Shown here: positions 36,380 through 51,512 of the stretch, in pieces | Numbering within the stretch: position 1 is the stretch's first letter | Layout of the letters: every line of letters starts with the position of its first letter | Assembly: GCA_963281255.1 (NCBI GenBank) | Contig: OY725490.1 | Span: 1,798,001 to 1,862,000 of the forward strand | DNA length: 64,000 bases | Direction: 5' to 3' | Source: Aphrocallistes beatrix | Lineage: Eukaryota; Porifera; Hexactinellida; Sceptrulophora; Aphrocallistidae | The notes under the pieces: model-generated | Database searches by the model: none | What the model was told of the DNA's origin: nothing | What the model saw: the letters and a program-made list of their open reading frames with translations, nothing else | Made by a program: the position numbers and the translations under genes

Positions 36380-38727
36380 CTCAGATGTTTGTTTTTGGGT
36401 ATTCTGGAAAATAAGTCATAATAACTAGTTAAACTTAATGGAAATAATGTATCAAATAGATGTCCTGTCACGAAAATTTTGGCTCGGGGGACCATTTTTT
36501 TCAGGGAAAATTGTCCGGGAGAATAATTTTTCAGGAAAAATTGGTCCGGGAAACTAATTCTTTCATGGAAAACTAGATTCTATCAATCATTTGACACCCT
36601 CGATTTTTTAAATGGTCCCCCAAGTTCCATGGAAAATTGGTCCATAGTAGGACCAATTTTCCCTGAAAAAATTGGTCTCCCGGACCAAAATTCCATGGAA
36701 AATTGGTCCCCAGAACCAAAATTTTCGCGGACCAATTTTCCAGTGATAGGACCAATCAAATAGATGTCCAACTAACGCTATTAGTTGAATCGAATATACT
36801 AGCTATCCAATCAATTTAACGAAAAATCAAAAAAATAAGATATCAAAATCTCCCAGTCTATGTATAAGATCCAAATCCTTACCTGGGAATATTCACTATG
36901 TTACTAATTAATCAAAAAATGCCATCAACTGAATAGTATCTGGTAATACTATTTTATAGCTTGTTTTTAATATGAAGAATTTGTATGCACATTGTATAGT
37001 CATTTAATATATTATATAATATATAGATAGATAGGGAGAGCATGTAAGTTCATGATTTCTTATTCAAACGAGAAACATGAATCGCCAAAATTTCCAAATG
37101 TGCTGAATTCAAAAAGCATAAAATTTGTATTGAATAAAGCATTGTAATTTCTGTATGTAATCCTATTGAATTATATCAATCCCATTCTATACAGCAGAAG
37201 ATTACTACCAATGTTCTAACCCAGTGAGACTCCATCCAGACAGTGAAGGCTGATCCAACTACAGCTTGATCTTAGTCCGATTGTTGAGGCTTCTAGAACA
37301 TCTAGAGTTCCTTGCGTAAATTGATCGAAAATTGAAATAATATTCTCGGAAATATATTTTTGAAGAGAGGAGTAGCTAGAGTATCACCAATACTTCGCTT
37401 TCAATTATAGTTTTGATAGTTAGAGAATACAAATTCTCTCGTTTTGCATGATTATAGGTGACAATGCAAACTTTCTTTCAAATTGAATTTCAAAAACTGT
37501 TAAATAGGCATATACAATGGAGTCTCTGAATAACGGACACATTGGGGATATGGCTTTTGTCCGTTGAGTGCTTAGCTATTATATACGTATATGGTAAATT
37601 CATTCGTTGCACGAGGTTTGTCCGTTGTAGAAGAGTGGTTCGCTTTTCAGAGTGTCCGTTTTGGGAGACTCCACTGTAATACGTTTCCATAGTACTATTT
37701 GATATATGAAAGAGGGTGAGACATTTTTCAGAATCACTTATAGTAAGTTAAAATATTACCATTTGTATAAAATGGTTATTTTGAAATTACAAGTTGTATC
37801 GATTTCTGGCCGGTAGGAGTTTAAAATATAATGACTTGGATTTCTTACAAAGATACTAACTAACTCTTCGATTTTTGATCTTTCAAAACACCATTTTGCA
37901 ATTTGATTCTTTTGTTGCAAACTTTATACTACATTGCAATGTTATATTAATATCAATGGTAAAAAGTTACGTTTTCTAACACTGAAATAATTTTACTTCT
38001 AATTCAATAGGACATTGTTCAGCTGACTTTAGAAAGTCATACATTTGACGTGTTAGTATTACATTAACAAAAATCTGAATTATTTAGTTTCTTCCTATCA
38101 ACTTAAAATTATTATGGAATGCATGTTTGATCACATTTATCTTCTATTCTACTCCCAAATCGAGTAGACATCGAATCGCTGACTTATCCATCTTCAAAGA
38201 AACCCTCCTAACATGCGGGATAAGAGGTGGGTTGTGTTTCCACATTCTTGTGTGATGACCAGGAATGTAGTGCAGGAGGAGCGGAGTTCCCTCACTAATT
38301 TCCAAAGAGACCGTTTAACATTTTCTTTGACGGATTGATACAATTATTGTAAATTCTCTCTATTTTCTTAGTTGCCTTATTCTTTCGCAATATTATCTGG
38401 GAGCGACGATCGCAAAACCTTTTGAGACAGCATTTATAAATTTGTTCATGTCTACCAACATTTTAGCGTAAAATACTATTTCACAGGCGCTTCCCCACTT
38501 TAATTTTGACACTACACAACTGTTGATGACAAAATATTTCATATTGCTTCTTCATCAAAAGACATTAAGTTTATCATAGTATACAAAAACAGACGATTTG
38601 ATTTGAGCCAGTGAGAAAAATAATATATCAATAATATATAACTTATTAAGCTTGAAAATGATATGATGGAGCAAATTAGGATTGAATGCGCAAAGTTGGA
38701 GATAGTGGAGCTCCAACATCATGAGGT
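36380..38727. other. Intergenic region between genes B and B2
   Basis: I see no gene. It parallels 10073-14309 but lacks the three insertions found there. It contains the CTGTCACG element (36470-36755), an intact MITE (37513-37678) and the 250-bp dispersed repeat (38258-38520). Confidence 0.6.
37513..37678. mobile_element. pogo-like MITE, GGAGTCTC family, intact copy
   Basis: The ends are TACAATGGAGTCTCTGAA and the inverse of GGGAGACTCCACTGTA. The unit A copy is interrupted (11216-11704). Confidence 0.65.
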
Positions 38728-41550
38728 TCATAGATGAGTCTAAGATGAAAAATAGTTGTAAACAATTTTGTTTAAAATAAAGGTATATATATACGTGTAA
38801 ACTAATGAAAGCCAGAATGTAGAAGAATTGAATAGTAGTGTTCCAATTTTTTTTTAAAGAGGATTTAAAACAACCATATTTGGAGTTACTGCCGCAGAGT
38901 GATATATCATTTTCCGATAGAAACTTATCTGTATTGAAGTAATCCAACTTTATTTCGCAAATACAGTCGAACCTGCTATAACGGCCACTCTATATAACGG
39001 TCACCTGTCTATAGCGGTCACCAATGAACAGTCCCGTCCGAAATTCCATAATATTGAACCTGTGTATAGCGGCCAATTTTGTCCAGTCCCTTGGGTGGCC
39101 GTGATATACAGGTTCCACTGTATATTATTGTTTTGTAAAGGATTAAGATTTTATGTAGTCATATGTTTGAATGTTTGTTCACAAACTTGTACAGTTACTA
39201 ATTCGATCTCGGACTAAGTTTTGTTTCTCTTATTAAATATTTTTCACAGTAAAAGGTTACTAAGCATCAGTCACACCAAATTGAGGAATAGACTAACCAC
39301 AATTTCCCAATCTTTTTTTCTTTGATTTTTGAAAACTTCATAAAATTTCTTCTCCATCTCTAAACTACAATTAAAAAGTTCGTAAATACTCCTTAGCAAA
39401 CTTCCTTAGAAATATAGCATTTATACAATTTAAATTGTCCATACCCTTCAATGATATTTTTCTTTAATGCCATTTTACCTAAATGATAGTTGGGATGGAA
39501 TAAATTTCAATGTTTATCGGTGAATTACTGAAGCATAATAGCCATCAGAATACCTCTGTTGTTGTGCATAGAGAAGTACAGTAGATTCCGCTTAATATGG
39601 TCACATCGGTCAAAGGACACTTTGCCCCGATTAAGCGGAGTCGACTGTATTACGATCAAGTGAAAAGTTGTTTTATCGATTACATGTACAGGAAGTAAAG
39701 TTTATAATACCTTTTAGGCATAAATAAGCAACAATAAAGGATAATATTAGCATTCAGATTTTTCACTAGGGTCAAAATTCATACAATATTTGTACATAAA
39801 TTTTCATCAATAATTATAAAGAAAGCAATCTAAATATGAAAAATATGATTCAATTATGGAAAGCTACCTCTCTTTCTGTCTGTCCTATAGTTCCAATACA
39901 TTGTGGCTGCAGCAAGAAGCATTGGCACAAAGACTAAGCTAAGAGTAATGAATACCAAAAGTCCAGAAATAGTTGCAACGAAAGCTAAGAAGGGGAAATA
40001 TAATATAGAGAAACAACAAAGTATATAATGAGTTAAAACTTCATAAATGAATAATAATAACTTTCTGCGCCAAGTAGGAATTTGCGCAAGGTAGGAAGAA
40101 AAATGTATTCAAAAAAAGGTTGAATAATATGTGTTTTTGAAAGTTTCTACGTAGCGCGGGACAATTATAAATTATGTATACAACTTGCCAATGTTAGGAG
40201 TTGCTGTCACAGTCTGAACAGTCGTTTTATTCGTGAGATTGTGTGAAACTAGATGGGATGTTACAAATATAAATACCATATACTCACACTGTATAATCAC
40301 TGTACTCCCCAATGGTTATAACGAACAACTCAGTAACACGAGTTGACAATAATTAGAGTAACATAATTGAAATCTTTAAGTAGAATATCCTTAGTATAAC
40401 GATCAAGGTTTTATCATAGCGACACATAAGGATCTACGGTATGGCCGTATTATTAATTAAGCAGTGAAAGTGAGTGGGGAGGAATTAGGTATTAGGAGTT
40501 CGCGCGAGCAGAAATCAATCCTTTATTGGATAACAAAGAAATGATTTCCCTTCGTTTTTCCTTTAATAAAACCTGATCGTTATATACTAAGACAGCGGTT
40601 TTCAAACTTTTCTGACTGTGGGCCCGAATAGCAATTTTCCTATATTCTGTGGACCCCTTCCTATTAACCGTAGTACAAAATTTCGAATCCTGTGGACCCC
40701 CTGATATCTTATGTGGACCACTAACAGGGGCGGATCCAGGATTTCACGAAAGGGGGGGCCCAAAGCGAGTGGAACGAGCGACTTTTGGGGGGGTCTGGGC
40801 CCTGGGGGGAGATCCCCCAGAATTTTTTTTGAATAATTATATTAAAACCCATATCGAATTACCATTTGCATATACTATACTAAGATTCATAATATTTTTT
40901 AGTATGTAATACTGTGCCACTGTATTACCACTAGAGACTGAAAACTAGCAGCTGCTGATGGCTAGCACTCAGTCTCATCACCTGCGTTATCTAATAGATT
41001 TCTTAACTTCATCAAGCGTGGTCTTTTGATGGCAAACCGATCTACAATCTCAGAATACGTGAGATTAATGTCTTTGTGGACATAAAGAAGAATTAAATCA
41101 TTTAATCGTTCTTCACCCATTGAGCTACGGAGTTCCGTCTTTACATATGCCAGGGCAGAATTGGCCCTCTCAACAGTAGCAGATGTCCCCATGCGAGACC
41201 AATCTGGAAAGGGTCGCCTTTCTAGATTGGCCTAAAGAAAATGGGGGCCCCAAATATGTAATAAGGAATATACTACTACGAGAACGAGTGCATTAGGCTA
41301 GTCCTCGAAGGGGGGCCCAGACCCCCTGGGCCCCCCCTGGATCCGCCTATGAGAACGAGTGCATTAGGCTAGTCCTCGAAGGGGGGGCCCAGGCCCCCTG
41401 GGCCCCCCCCTGGATCCGCCTATGACTAAGGGGTCCATGGACCCCAGGTTGAGAACCACTGAACTAAGATATTCTACAGAACTAACCTTGATGAGCAGCT
41501 ATTCCATGCATTGGAATGAAGAATAGGACAAGTATAGGAGAATATTCCAT
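38728..41550 (-). CDS. Gene B2: small single-pass membrane protein
   Basis: Six exons: 41487-41550 (signal peptide MEYSPILVLFFIPMHGIAAHQ then phase 1), 40189-40248 (stalk with two NxT sequons), 39868-39984 (TM helix ending in basic YRTDRKR), 39445-39478, 39298-39364 and 38728-38739. Total 117 aa. The exon series matches A, B and C but has no Ig, FN3 or repeat stalk. The second exon's donor reads GCAAGT, where A2 has GTAAGT, so this intron is either GC-AG or damaged. The tail carries FYEVFKNQRKKDWEIV with Phe where A and B have Tyr, and ends THL. The first intron holds a hAT element. The small ectodomain could mean loss of exons or an adaptor-like partner role. A missed exon between 40250 and 41480 cannot be excluded. 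Confidence 0.6.
38962..39122. mobile_element. pogo-like MITE, ACGGCCAC family, second copy
   Basis: TACAGTCGAACCTGC and the inverse of GGTTCCACTGTA flank CTATAACGG boxes. It is the duplicate of 14534-14694 and lies in the last intron of B2. Confidence 0.65.
40593..41461. mobile_element. Charlie-type hAT element with a second hAT nested inside
   Basis: The outer ends are CAGCGGTTTTCAAAC and the inverse of GTTGAGAACCACTG. They are flanked by TACTAAGA and AACTAAGA (7 of 8 match). An inner element (about 40725-41424) has GGCGGATCCAGG ends and G-rich subterminal blocks. It lies in the first intron of gene B2. A solo fragment of the outer family is at about 62764-62872. Confidence 0.75.
40962..41192 (-). 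pseudogene. hAT dimerisation-domain fragment
   Basis: The minus-strand frame contains TSATVERANSALAYVKTELR and SMGEERLNDLILLYVHKDI. This fits the C-terminal hAT family pattern (ER..S.L..IKT.LRS.M...RLN.L..L..H.D). It belongs to the inner element of the nested hAT. No catalytic region remains. Confidence 0.7.
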
Positions 41551-42514
41551 CCTAATTCTTGGTAGAGAAGTGCTATTAGAATTTACCGTTGAAATATTAT
41601 AAGTTCGTCGAAAGTATATAAAAGTATCGCTCTAGATCTAACGGCGAATTTTATTAAAGTAGGATCAGTTCATGAATTGCTCTAATTATTAAAAATGTTA
41701 AAATTCGCATCTATACCTTTGAATACAAACATGAATGGCAATCGTATTAATTTCAAATACTCGTAAGATTGACTATTTAAAGTAGGAAAAATAACATCTA
41801 TATTATTATCTAGGCATATTGTAATACTTGTATGCATTAAGTAAATTTTCACAATACGAATTTTATAAAATGAAAGATAAAGTTAAATTTCTCGCAAAAT
41901 TACAATAAAATGAGCAATGGTGCATTAATTGTGGTAAATCCATCAAAGACATATTCTTTTGAAATATTTGAAATCCACAAAATGAAATAAATGAGTCTTT
42001 CTAAAGCTATTCAAATTCTTCTCTGATTAATCTAACAAATATTTTTATTACACTTTAATGGTTTCCAATAGAAACGAACTAGAAGTTAGGATGTTAAATT
42101 GCAACTTCTTTCATGAATTCATTATGTAGAATATGTAGAATTGATAGAAAAGATTCGCATATTGGATGAATTTGGAACAAAATATCAAGAGCTGTGATTA
42201 TTTTATGCCAAATTAACTTCATTGGATCATTTCAGTTAAATTGTATAAGCAGCATTTCCACACTGTTATAAAGATGAACTTTAAAGGGAGAAATGTTGAA
42301 AAGATAATCAACGGTACTTATGGTCAGTGGTGTACAAATGAATGGTAAAACCCGTTGACGCTCGGGGCGAAGTCTCAGTAAAAGTTTCGCACCTATTCCT
42401 AGCCAGGTACCGTGGCTTAAATAGGTCAAATAAAAACCACTCCCATAGAGCGAAGTTCGGTGGACTTCCCAGTTGCCTCCTCCAAACAAACCTCTGCCAA
42501 CAGACATAATCTAT

Positions 42515-43692
42515 ACAAGCACGCTTCGCTTGCTTGTGCTGCGCGGCTTGCGGACACTTTGTGTTCGCAGAGTCTCCCTGCGGGCGCCTGGAGTTACTCA
42601 ATCTAGCTTATTTTGGGAATTTGTTTACTTTATATAAATATTGTAAACAAAAGTTAACGAATAATTTCTCATATGGATCCGAAAATATAATATTCGAAAT
42701 CTACAGCACTAAAAACCCCATGTCAACCGTTGGAAGCTAGTCTCTAACCCATTTTTGTAATTTGTTTACTTTATGTATCTTGTAAACAAAAGTAAACAGA
42801 TCGATCATCAATAAATTTAATAATTATATAATTATTATATAATTATTATTTAATATTTATAAAATAATATTTAAATTTTTCTAAAATTATCCTGGTGTTT
42901 ACTCGAGGAAAGGAGGTAACTCTACTCTCTAGTGCATTATAGCATTGTGATAATTACTGTGATCGCTGAAAGTACGTGAGTTGTCTCCTATAACATATTC
43001 GTTTTGGATTCAGTGTTACTGAATGTTTCTCCAAATTCAACATGAATGAAAATCTAAGGATGCTTAATTTAGTATGTAACGGGAGCTATTGCTCTAAAAT
43101 AATCATTGAAGCTTAAGCTCATAATTATTCTAAAATTATAACTATGAGTAGGAATCCTTACTATTAAAACTCGATGATTGTATATATATATATCTGTAAC
43201 GAATTGATTGAAGAAACTGCCGGGCGCAGAAGGCTGATTTTTGGCATGTGGGAGTCTTTTGGCTATGGCTCCAGTAAGTTCTGAGTTCAGAATAATGTCG
43301 ACTCATCATGGAATTATGACGTCATTGTCACATTTTTAAAAGTTAAGCAACACAGTTATTCGGGCATAACTCAGCCATTATAGGAGATAGAAGGCTGAAA
43401 TTTTAATAGAATCTGTATCCTAACACGTCTCACATATGATGCAACTATCATCAAAAAAATGATGACTCATCACTTTGCTATGACGTCATCATTACTCATC
43501 AAAATTTTTAAAATTGACAAATTTGGTGTTTTTTCGAGTAATATCGATTTAAAACTAAGATGGACATATTTAGAGATGATATATCCTGTTTGATTAACCA
43601 ATGTCACTTCCAGGCGACCGAAGGGAGCCTCCGGCGGACACGAAGTGTCCGCCAGCCGCGCAGCGCAAGCAAGCGAAGCGAAGCGCGCTTGT
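42515..43692. mobile_element. Element with GC-rich 80-bp inverted termini
   Basis: The left arm runs ACAAGCACGCTTCGCTTGC... to about 42595. The right arm at about 43611-43692 is its inverse with scattered changes. TAT lies on both sides. The interior is AT-rich and non-coding. Confidence 0.65.
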
Positions 43693-44040
43693 TATGTTTA
43701 AAAGCATCGTTCAATTAATTAATTTTTTTTAAATAATGCCATTTTATCAATTAAATTTATAAATAACTCAGTATGTGACAGTTGAAAGTATGAATGCCTA
43801 TTTGTGAGAAGTATTAACTATAGCTTTCTAGATGTAAGGTTTTATATATTGGACAAATTCCTCTATAATTTGGATTAAATTTCAACTTCCAAATTTAGGG
43901 CAAAATCCGAATAGTTTAGAAAAAGTTTCAATTTACAAATTAGAACTAATGATTCAAGACAAATTCCAGAAAAGTTTTGGGTAAACTAAACAAGCATTAA
44001 CTTTGAAACAAAAATCCAGCATAACTAAATCAGTTAATCT

Positions 44041-44577
44041 AAGGGGGCTGCATTAGTTCGAATCTGTATGTAGGCGTTAGTTCGAATCAACTTTGTTAAT
44101 GCAATCATTTGTTCGAATCCAATTCGGAATTAACGTAAATTAAAGCATAATATTAGGGAAGAGATATTTATAAGGACTGAGGGAAAAGCAGCATTTTCTG
44201 CTGAGAATAGTAGAAAATTGAGGATGAAAAAGGCATTTCTGAACGAAGGGGGTGGTTGAGTGCCATAATGGAGAACTATTTATAAGAATTGAGGGAAAAG
44301 CAGCATTTTCTGCTGAGAATTCGATTCGAACTAAAGACTACTTTAAAATTCGAACTAAAGGCTACTTTGAAATTCGAACCAACGCCTACATAGCCAAATT
44401 CGATTCGAACCAACGCCTGCATAGCCAAATTCGATTCGAACCAACGCCTGCATAGTTAAATTCTATTTGAACTAACGCCTACATAGCCAAATTCGATTCG
44501 AACCAACGCCTACATAGTTAAATTCTATTTGAACTAACGCCTATATACAGATTCGAACTAATACATGCGCCCCAAAT
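44041..44577. mobile_element. Inverted-repeat element with internal tandem repeats
   Basis: The termini are GCATTAGTTCGAATCTGTAT and its near-inverse. The right half contains five or six copies of a roughly 35-40 bp unit built on GATTCGAACCAACGCCT. No coding capacity. Confidence 0.7.
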
Positions 44578-44787
44578 ATAATACCAGTATTACTTCCATT
44601 TTTCAGATTTAGGGAAATATCCAAAATGTTCTAATTTAGGCAGGAGCGTAGACACGATTTAAAATGGACGATTTGTTGTTTAAATCTATGGGACTAACAG
44701 CTCTGCTGGAGTCCCTCCAGTCGAATCAAATAACAAAACCACATTAATTATGAAATTACGATTACAAGCAATTACAATGTTGTAAAA

Positions 44788-44979
44788 TATGGTGGAAATA
44801 GTTCGCAAAAAAAACGGAAATAGTTCACATGAAAACCACTATTAATCCTATTACTAAAAGTCGAACTATTTCCTAAATCCGCAATTTGAACTATTTCCTA
44901 AATCCGAAATTTGAACTATTTCCTAAATCCGAAATTTGAACTATTTCCTTTTTCGAAAAGTCGAACCATTTCCGCATTA
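44788..44979. mobile_element. GAACTATTTCC repeat element, copy 1
   Basis: The short motif GAACTATTTCCTAAATCCG is repeated several times between inverted ends GGTGGAAATAGTTCG and CGAACCATTTCCGC. A copy in opposite orientation is at 59931-60104. Confidence 0.65.
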
Positions 44980-45096
44980 CCTAAAATAGTATTTATCTTT
45001 TATCAGTATAAATTAATACAAACTCCCTCAAACCAGATAATTTCTTGGATATTCAAAATATTTACCTCAAAAATGGCAGATCATGATTGGTTCAAT

Positions 45097-45189
45097 CATA
45101 GGCGCCGAACCCTGGGGGGGCTGGGGGGGCTCGAGCCCCCCCTGGAACCCCAAAATTGTCCTTAGATTTCGAAAAGTTCGGCGCCCCTG
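45097..45189. mobile_element. 93-bp hAT-type MITE
   Basis: The ends are CATAGGCGCCGAAC and the inverse of GTTCGGCGCCCCTG. It is flanked by perfect 8-bp duplications GGTTCAAT (45089-45096 and 45190-45197). The centre is G-rich then C-rich. Confidence 0.8.
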
Positions 45190-45826
45190 GGTTCAATAAT
45201 ATTATTAATCTTAATAGTATTGTAGAGAATACAAGCATTGGGATTTGAGACTGAAATAATTATATAGTCTTATGCAAATTTTTGTTATGGATCAACATTA
45301 TGTCGCCAATAACAAAATTGAACTGATGAGGTTGAAAGAATTTGAATGGTAGTAGGAATTTGTTAATTGGTTCCATCATATGATAGTGACTCAATTCATG
45401 TTCAAATTGTTTAATTATATTCTACTGAGTACTGTTACCACACATAATGTTATGCCTGTTCTAGTACAATTGAATAATGTACAGAAGAAATTAAATTATT
45501 TGGAAATTTTGGTTGGAATACTTTGAAGTATAATAAAATAATTACGCCGAGATAATATGTATTAACAAATAGGTGCAATTAATTGATATTAAATATATTA
45601 AATAAAAGAGAGGTTCAAGATTGAACTCTCATATTCCAACATTCAAAAACTCTTTTGAGTATTTAGAAAATTTCTTCTGTGATAAATCAGGTACTAATAT
45701 TTATATAAAATCTTACGAGCAGGTTTTCCAGATTTTTCTATTACGATATCCTGGAAATTTCTAAGTGGTTACCTCTCTATAATACAGAACACATGGCCGT
45801 GGGACGCGGTGAGGCATGGGTGAGGC

Positions 45827-45971
45827 CATGGGCGCCGAACCCGGGGGGCTAGGGGGGCTCGAGCCCCCCTTGGACTCGAAGATGTCCCATAGACGCAAAA
45901 CAAAATTTACGGTCGAGCCCCCCCTGGAACCCCGAAAGTGTCCTTAGATTTTGAAAAGTTCGGCGCCCCTG
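45827..45971. mobile_element. hAT-type MITE, second GGCGCCGAAC copy
   Basis: The termini are the same as 45097-45189. The internal block GAGCCCCCC is duplicated. The flanking 8-mers (GGTGAGGC and GGTGTGGT) match only partly. Confidence 0.65.
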
Positions 45972-46331
45972 GGTGTGGTATGGGTCGTGTACCATATTTA
46001 AGCCATTTAGTGCCAAATTCAAGCTATACATTTGCAATAGACCTTTTGACACTTACGCTACACTTCATTAATGGCTTCCTATTACCTTCCTGAGCAATTC
46101 AAGCCAACAAGTATATTATACCGTTTGTTTTGTAATTCTAATGTTAAGACTATCCTTGATTATTCTGGGGCCAGGACAGGATCCCCATTGATTCCTTCGC
46201 CGCACCAATAAGTATTTGCTTCTTACGGCCCTGGAACATGAATCATTCCCCCTCGCTCTATTTACCTAAAATTGGAATGAACTCCACCCTCTGCTCATAA
46301 TTTTAAAAAGTGACCGCGTTCTAGCTCCTAA

Positions 46332-46818
46332 TACACTAAGCGGACAAAAGTATTTCAACACTTGATTCTTTCCCATATAAATAATACTAAAATGGGTCTA
46401 TTCATGAAGAGGGTTGCCTCTAAACGGTATGGGATACAGCTAATCGGATTCCAGATTCGAATAATACGTATTCAAATTAGTCATAGGTTAATTTTTCTTA
46501 TTAATCATTCATTCCTAACTTTTTGTAGTTATCAATCAGTGCCACTTTATGCCACATACACCCATTTTGGCCACTATACATGATGGCAATGAATTACCTA
46601 TGGTGGCTCAGGCTGATAATATTGTTCGTTGAGTTGGGTAATTTATTAGTTATGTTTAACTATGACTAATTCGAATGTGTAGATTTCGAATCTGAAATCA
46701 GATTTTTAGTATTTTTTTGAATTTGAACGTATTGCCCTTCATGAAATAATCCGATTTAGTATTATTTGTATGCTAAAGAATCAAGTGTTGAAATACTTTT
46801 GTCCGCTTAGTCTATGTA
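46332..46818. mobile_element. Tc1/mariner-like MITE
   Basis: CTAAGCGGACAAAAGTATTT and its inverse bound 480 bp, with the inverted region extending through CAACACTTGATTCTTT. It shares the ACAAAAGTATT core with the element at 50158-50620. Confidence 0.65.
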
Positions 46819-48040
46819 TTGACAGTTATCAATTTGAGTATGATACGCCGAATTATATTCAATTTGGAAGGAAAATTGTGTTGAATTACGATTTAATTTG
46901 TTCTTATTTGTCCGGATAACCTCGGCTATACCTAAGAAGTTTCTGTAATTTTAACATTTTTCCATAGTGAAATTTTAATTATTTTTATATATCTGCCACT
47001 TTAGGTCCGAAATAATAAGAAAAATTGAAATTTTTTAGTCCATATTTGATAAATTCCATTTGTATCTAGAATAGATTCCAACTTGCATTTGACAAAATAT
47101 AAGACAAATTCCTGTATAATTTAGAATGAATTCCAACCATCTACTTTAGAACAAATCTAACATAGCAACGATAAATATGTGCCAATTTATATCCCAATCA
47201 ATCAAAATCAGTCCACCATGTTTATAATATTGTGAAATTCACATTTTTTTGTATCCAAGCATTAAGATTGAAAATTACAATTTTACATTCCCAGGAGCAT
47301 TGGAGACTCTATCGAAGAGCAAAATAATGTCCCTAGCCAACAGTGGTTGTGATATATGAATAATAAGCAGATATAATTATCCACTTGGCTCCACCATATG
47401 ATATTGAATTAACTGAATATGACGACAATATTGTTTAATTATAAACTAATGAGGGCAAGATTCTTCATTGTTGTACATCAGTAAATTGCTCCCTCCATTC
47501 AGAAATGCAAAGTGGTCATTTGTAGTACTACATCATGTCTGTCTCATTAGTATGGAAGTAATCATGCACATACAAGTAACATTGTTTGTAGCACTCAGTT
47601 ATTCGAAAAATTCTGGTTGAATGATTTTGCAATATGATGAACTTATTGTGCTGAGATAACATGTATCCACATGCTGTCGCTATTAATTAATATTTATATA
47701 CAAGATCTTTAGAATATTATAAAAGGAGAATTGGAAATGAACACATATATTTCAAAAACAAATTCTTTGAATATAAACCAATATCTATTGCGTTATATAA
47801 GTTTTAAACCCCGGAATGGAATAAGAAATTTGCTAACTCATTTTTCGGGAAGTCACTTTTAGTGAGAAATCTTTAAAATGTGGGTTTTTATTATGACTAA
47901 AAGAACTCCAAAACAATTATAGGTGAAGAGGAAGCCTTTTCAAATATTTAAGGAAAAGTCAAATAAAAATCCTGCTTTATCAGTCTGACTCCTTTATACT
48001 TATATCATCTAGCAATATAATATCCTCTCCAATCATCAAA

Positions 48041-51512
<3,472 letters not shown>

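Larger units (their letters stand above)
19470..40450. repeat. Segmental duplication unit B
   Basis: This is the second copy of the unit at 235-16390. Homology starts in a fragment of the element at 215-377, jumps at about 19555 to sequence matching position 1424 of unit A, and runs to about 40450. It carries genes B and B2. It is longer than unit A because of a larger stalk minisatellite and a 5,825-bp internal tandem duplication. Confidence 0.85.
41551..48040. other. Gene-poor region with foldback and miniature elements
   Basis: I found no convincing host gene in these 6.5 kb. Elements at 42515-43692, 44041-44577, 44788-44979, 45097-45189, 45827-45971 and 46332-46818 account for much of it. 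The rest is AT-rich. A 42308-42510 minus-strand open stretch of higher GC content is unexplained. Confidence 0.6.

Noticed and set aside
44041-44577. tRNA-like GTTCGAATC boxes
   Set aside because: These are the repeated motif of an inverted-repeat element; no cloverleaf or A box is present.
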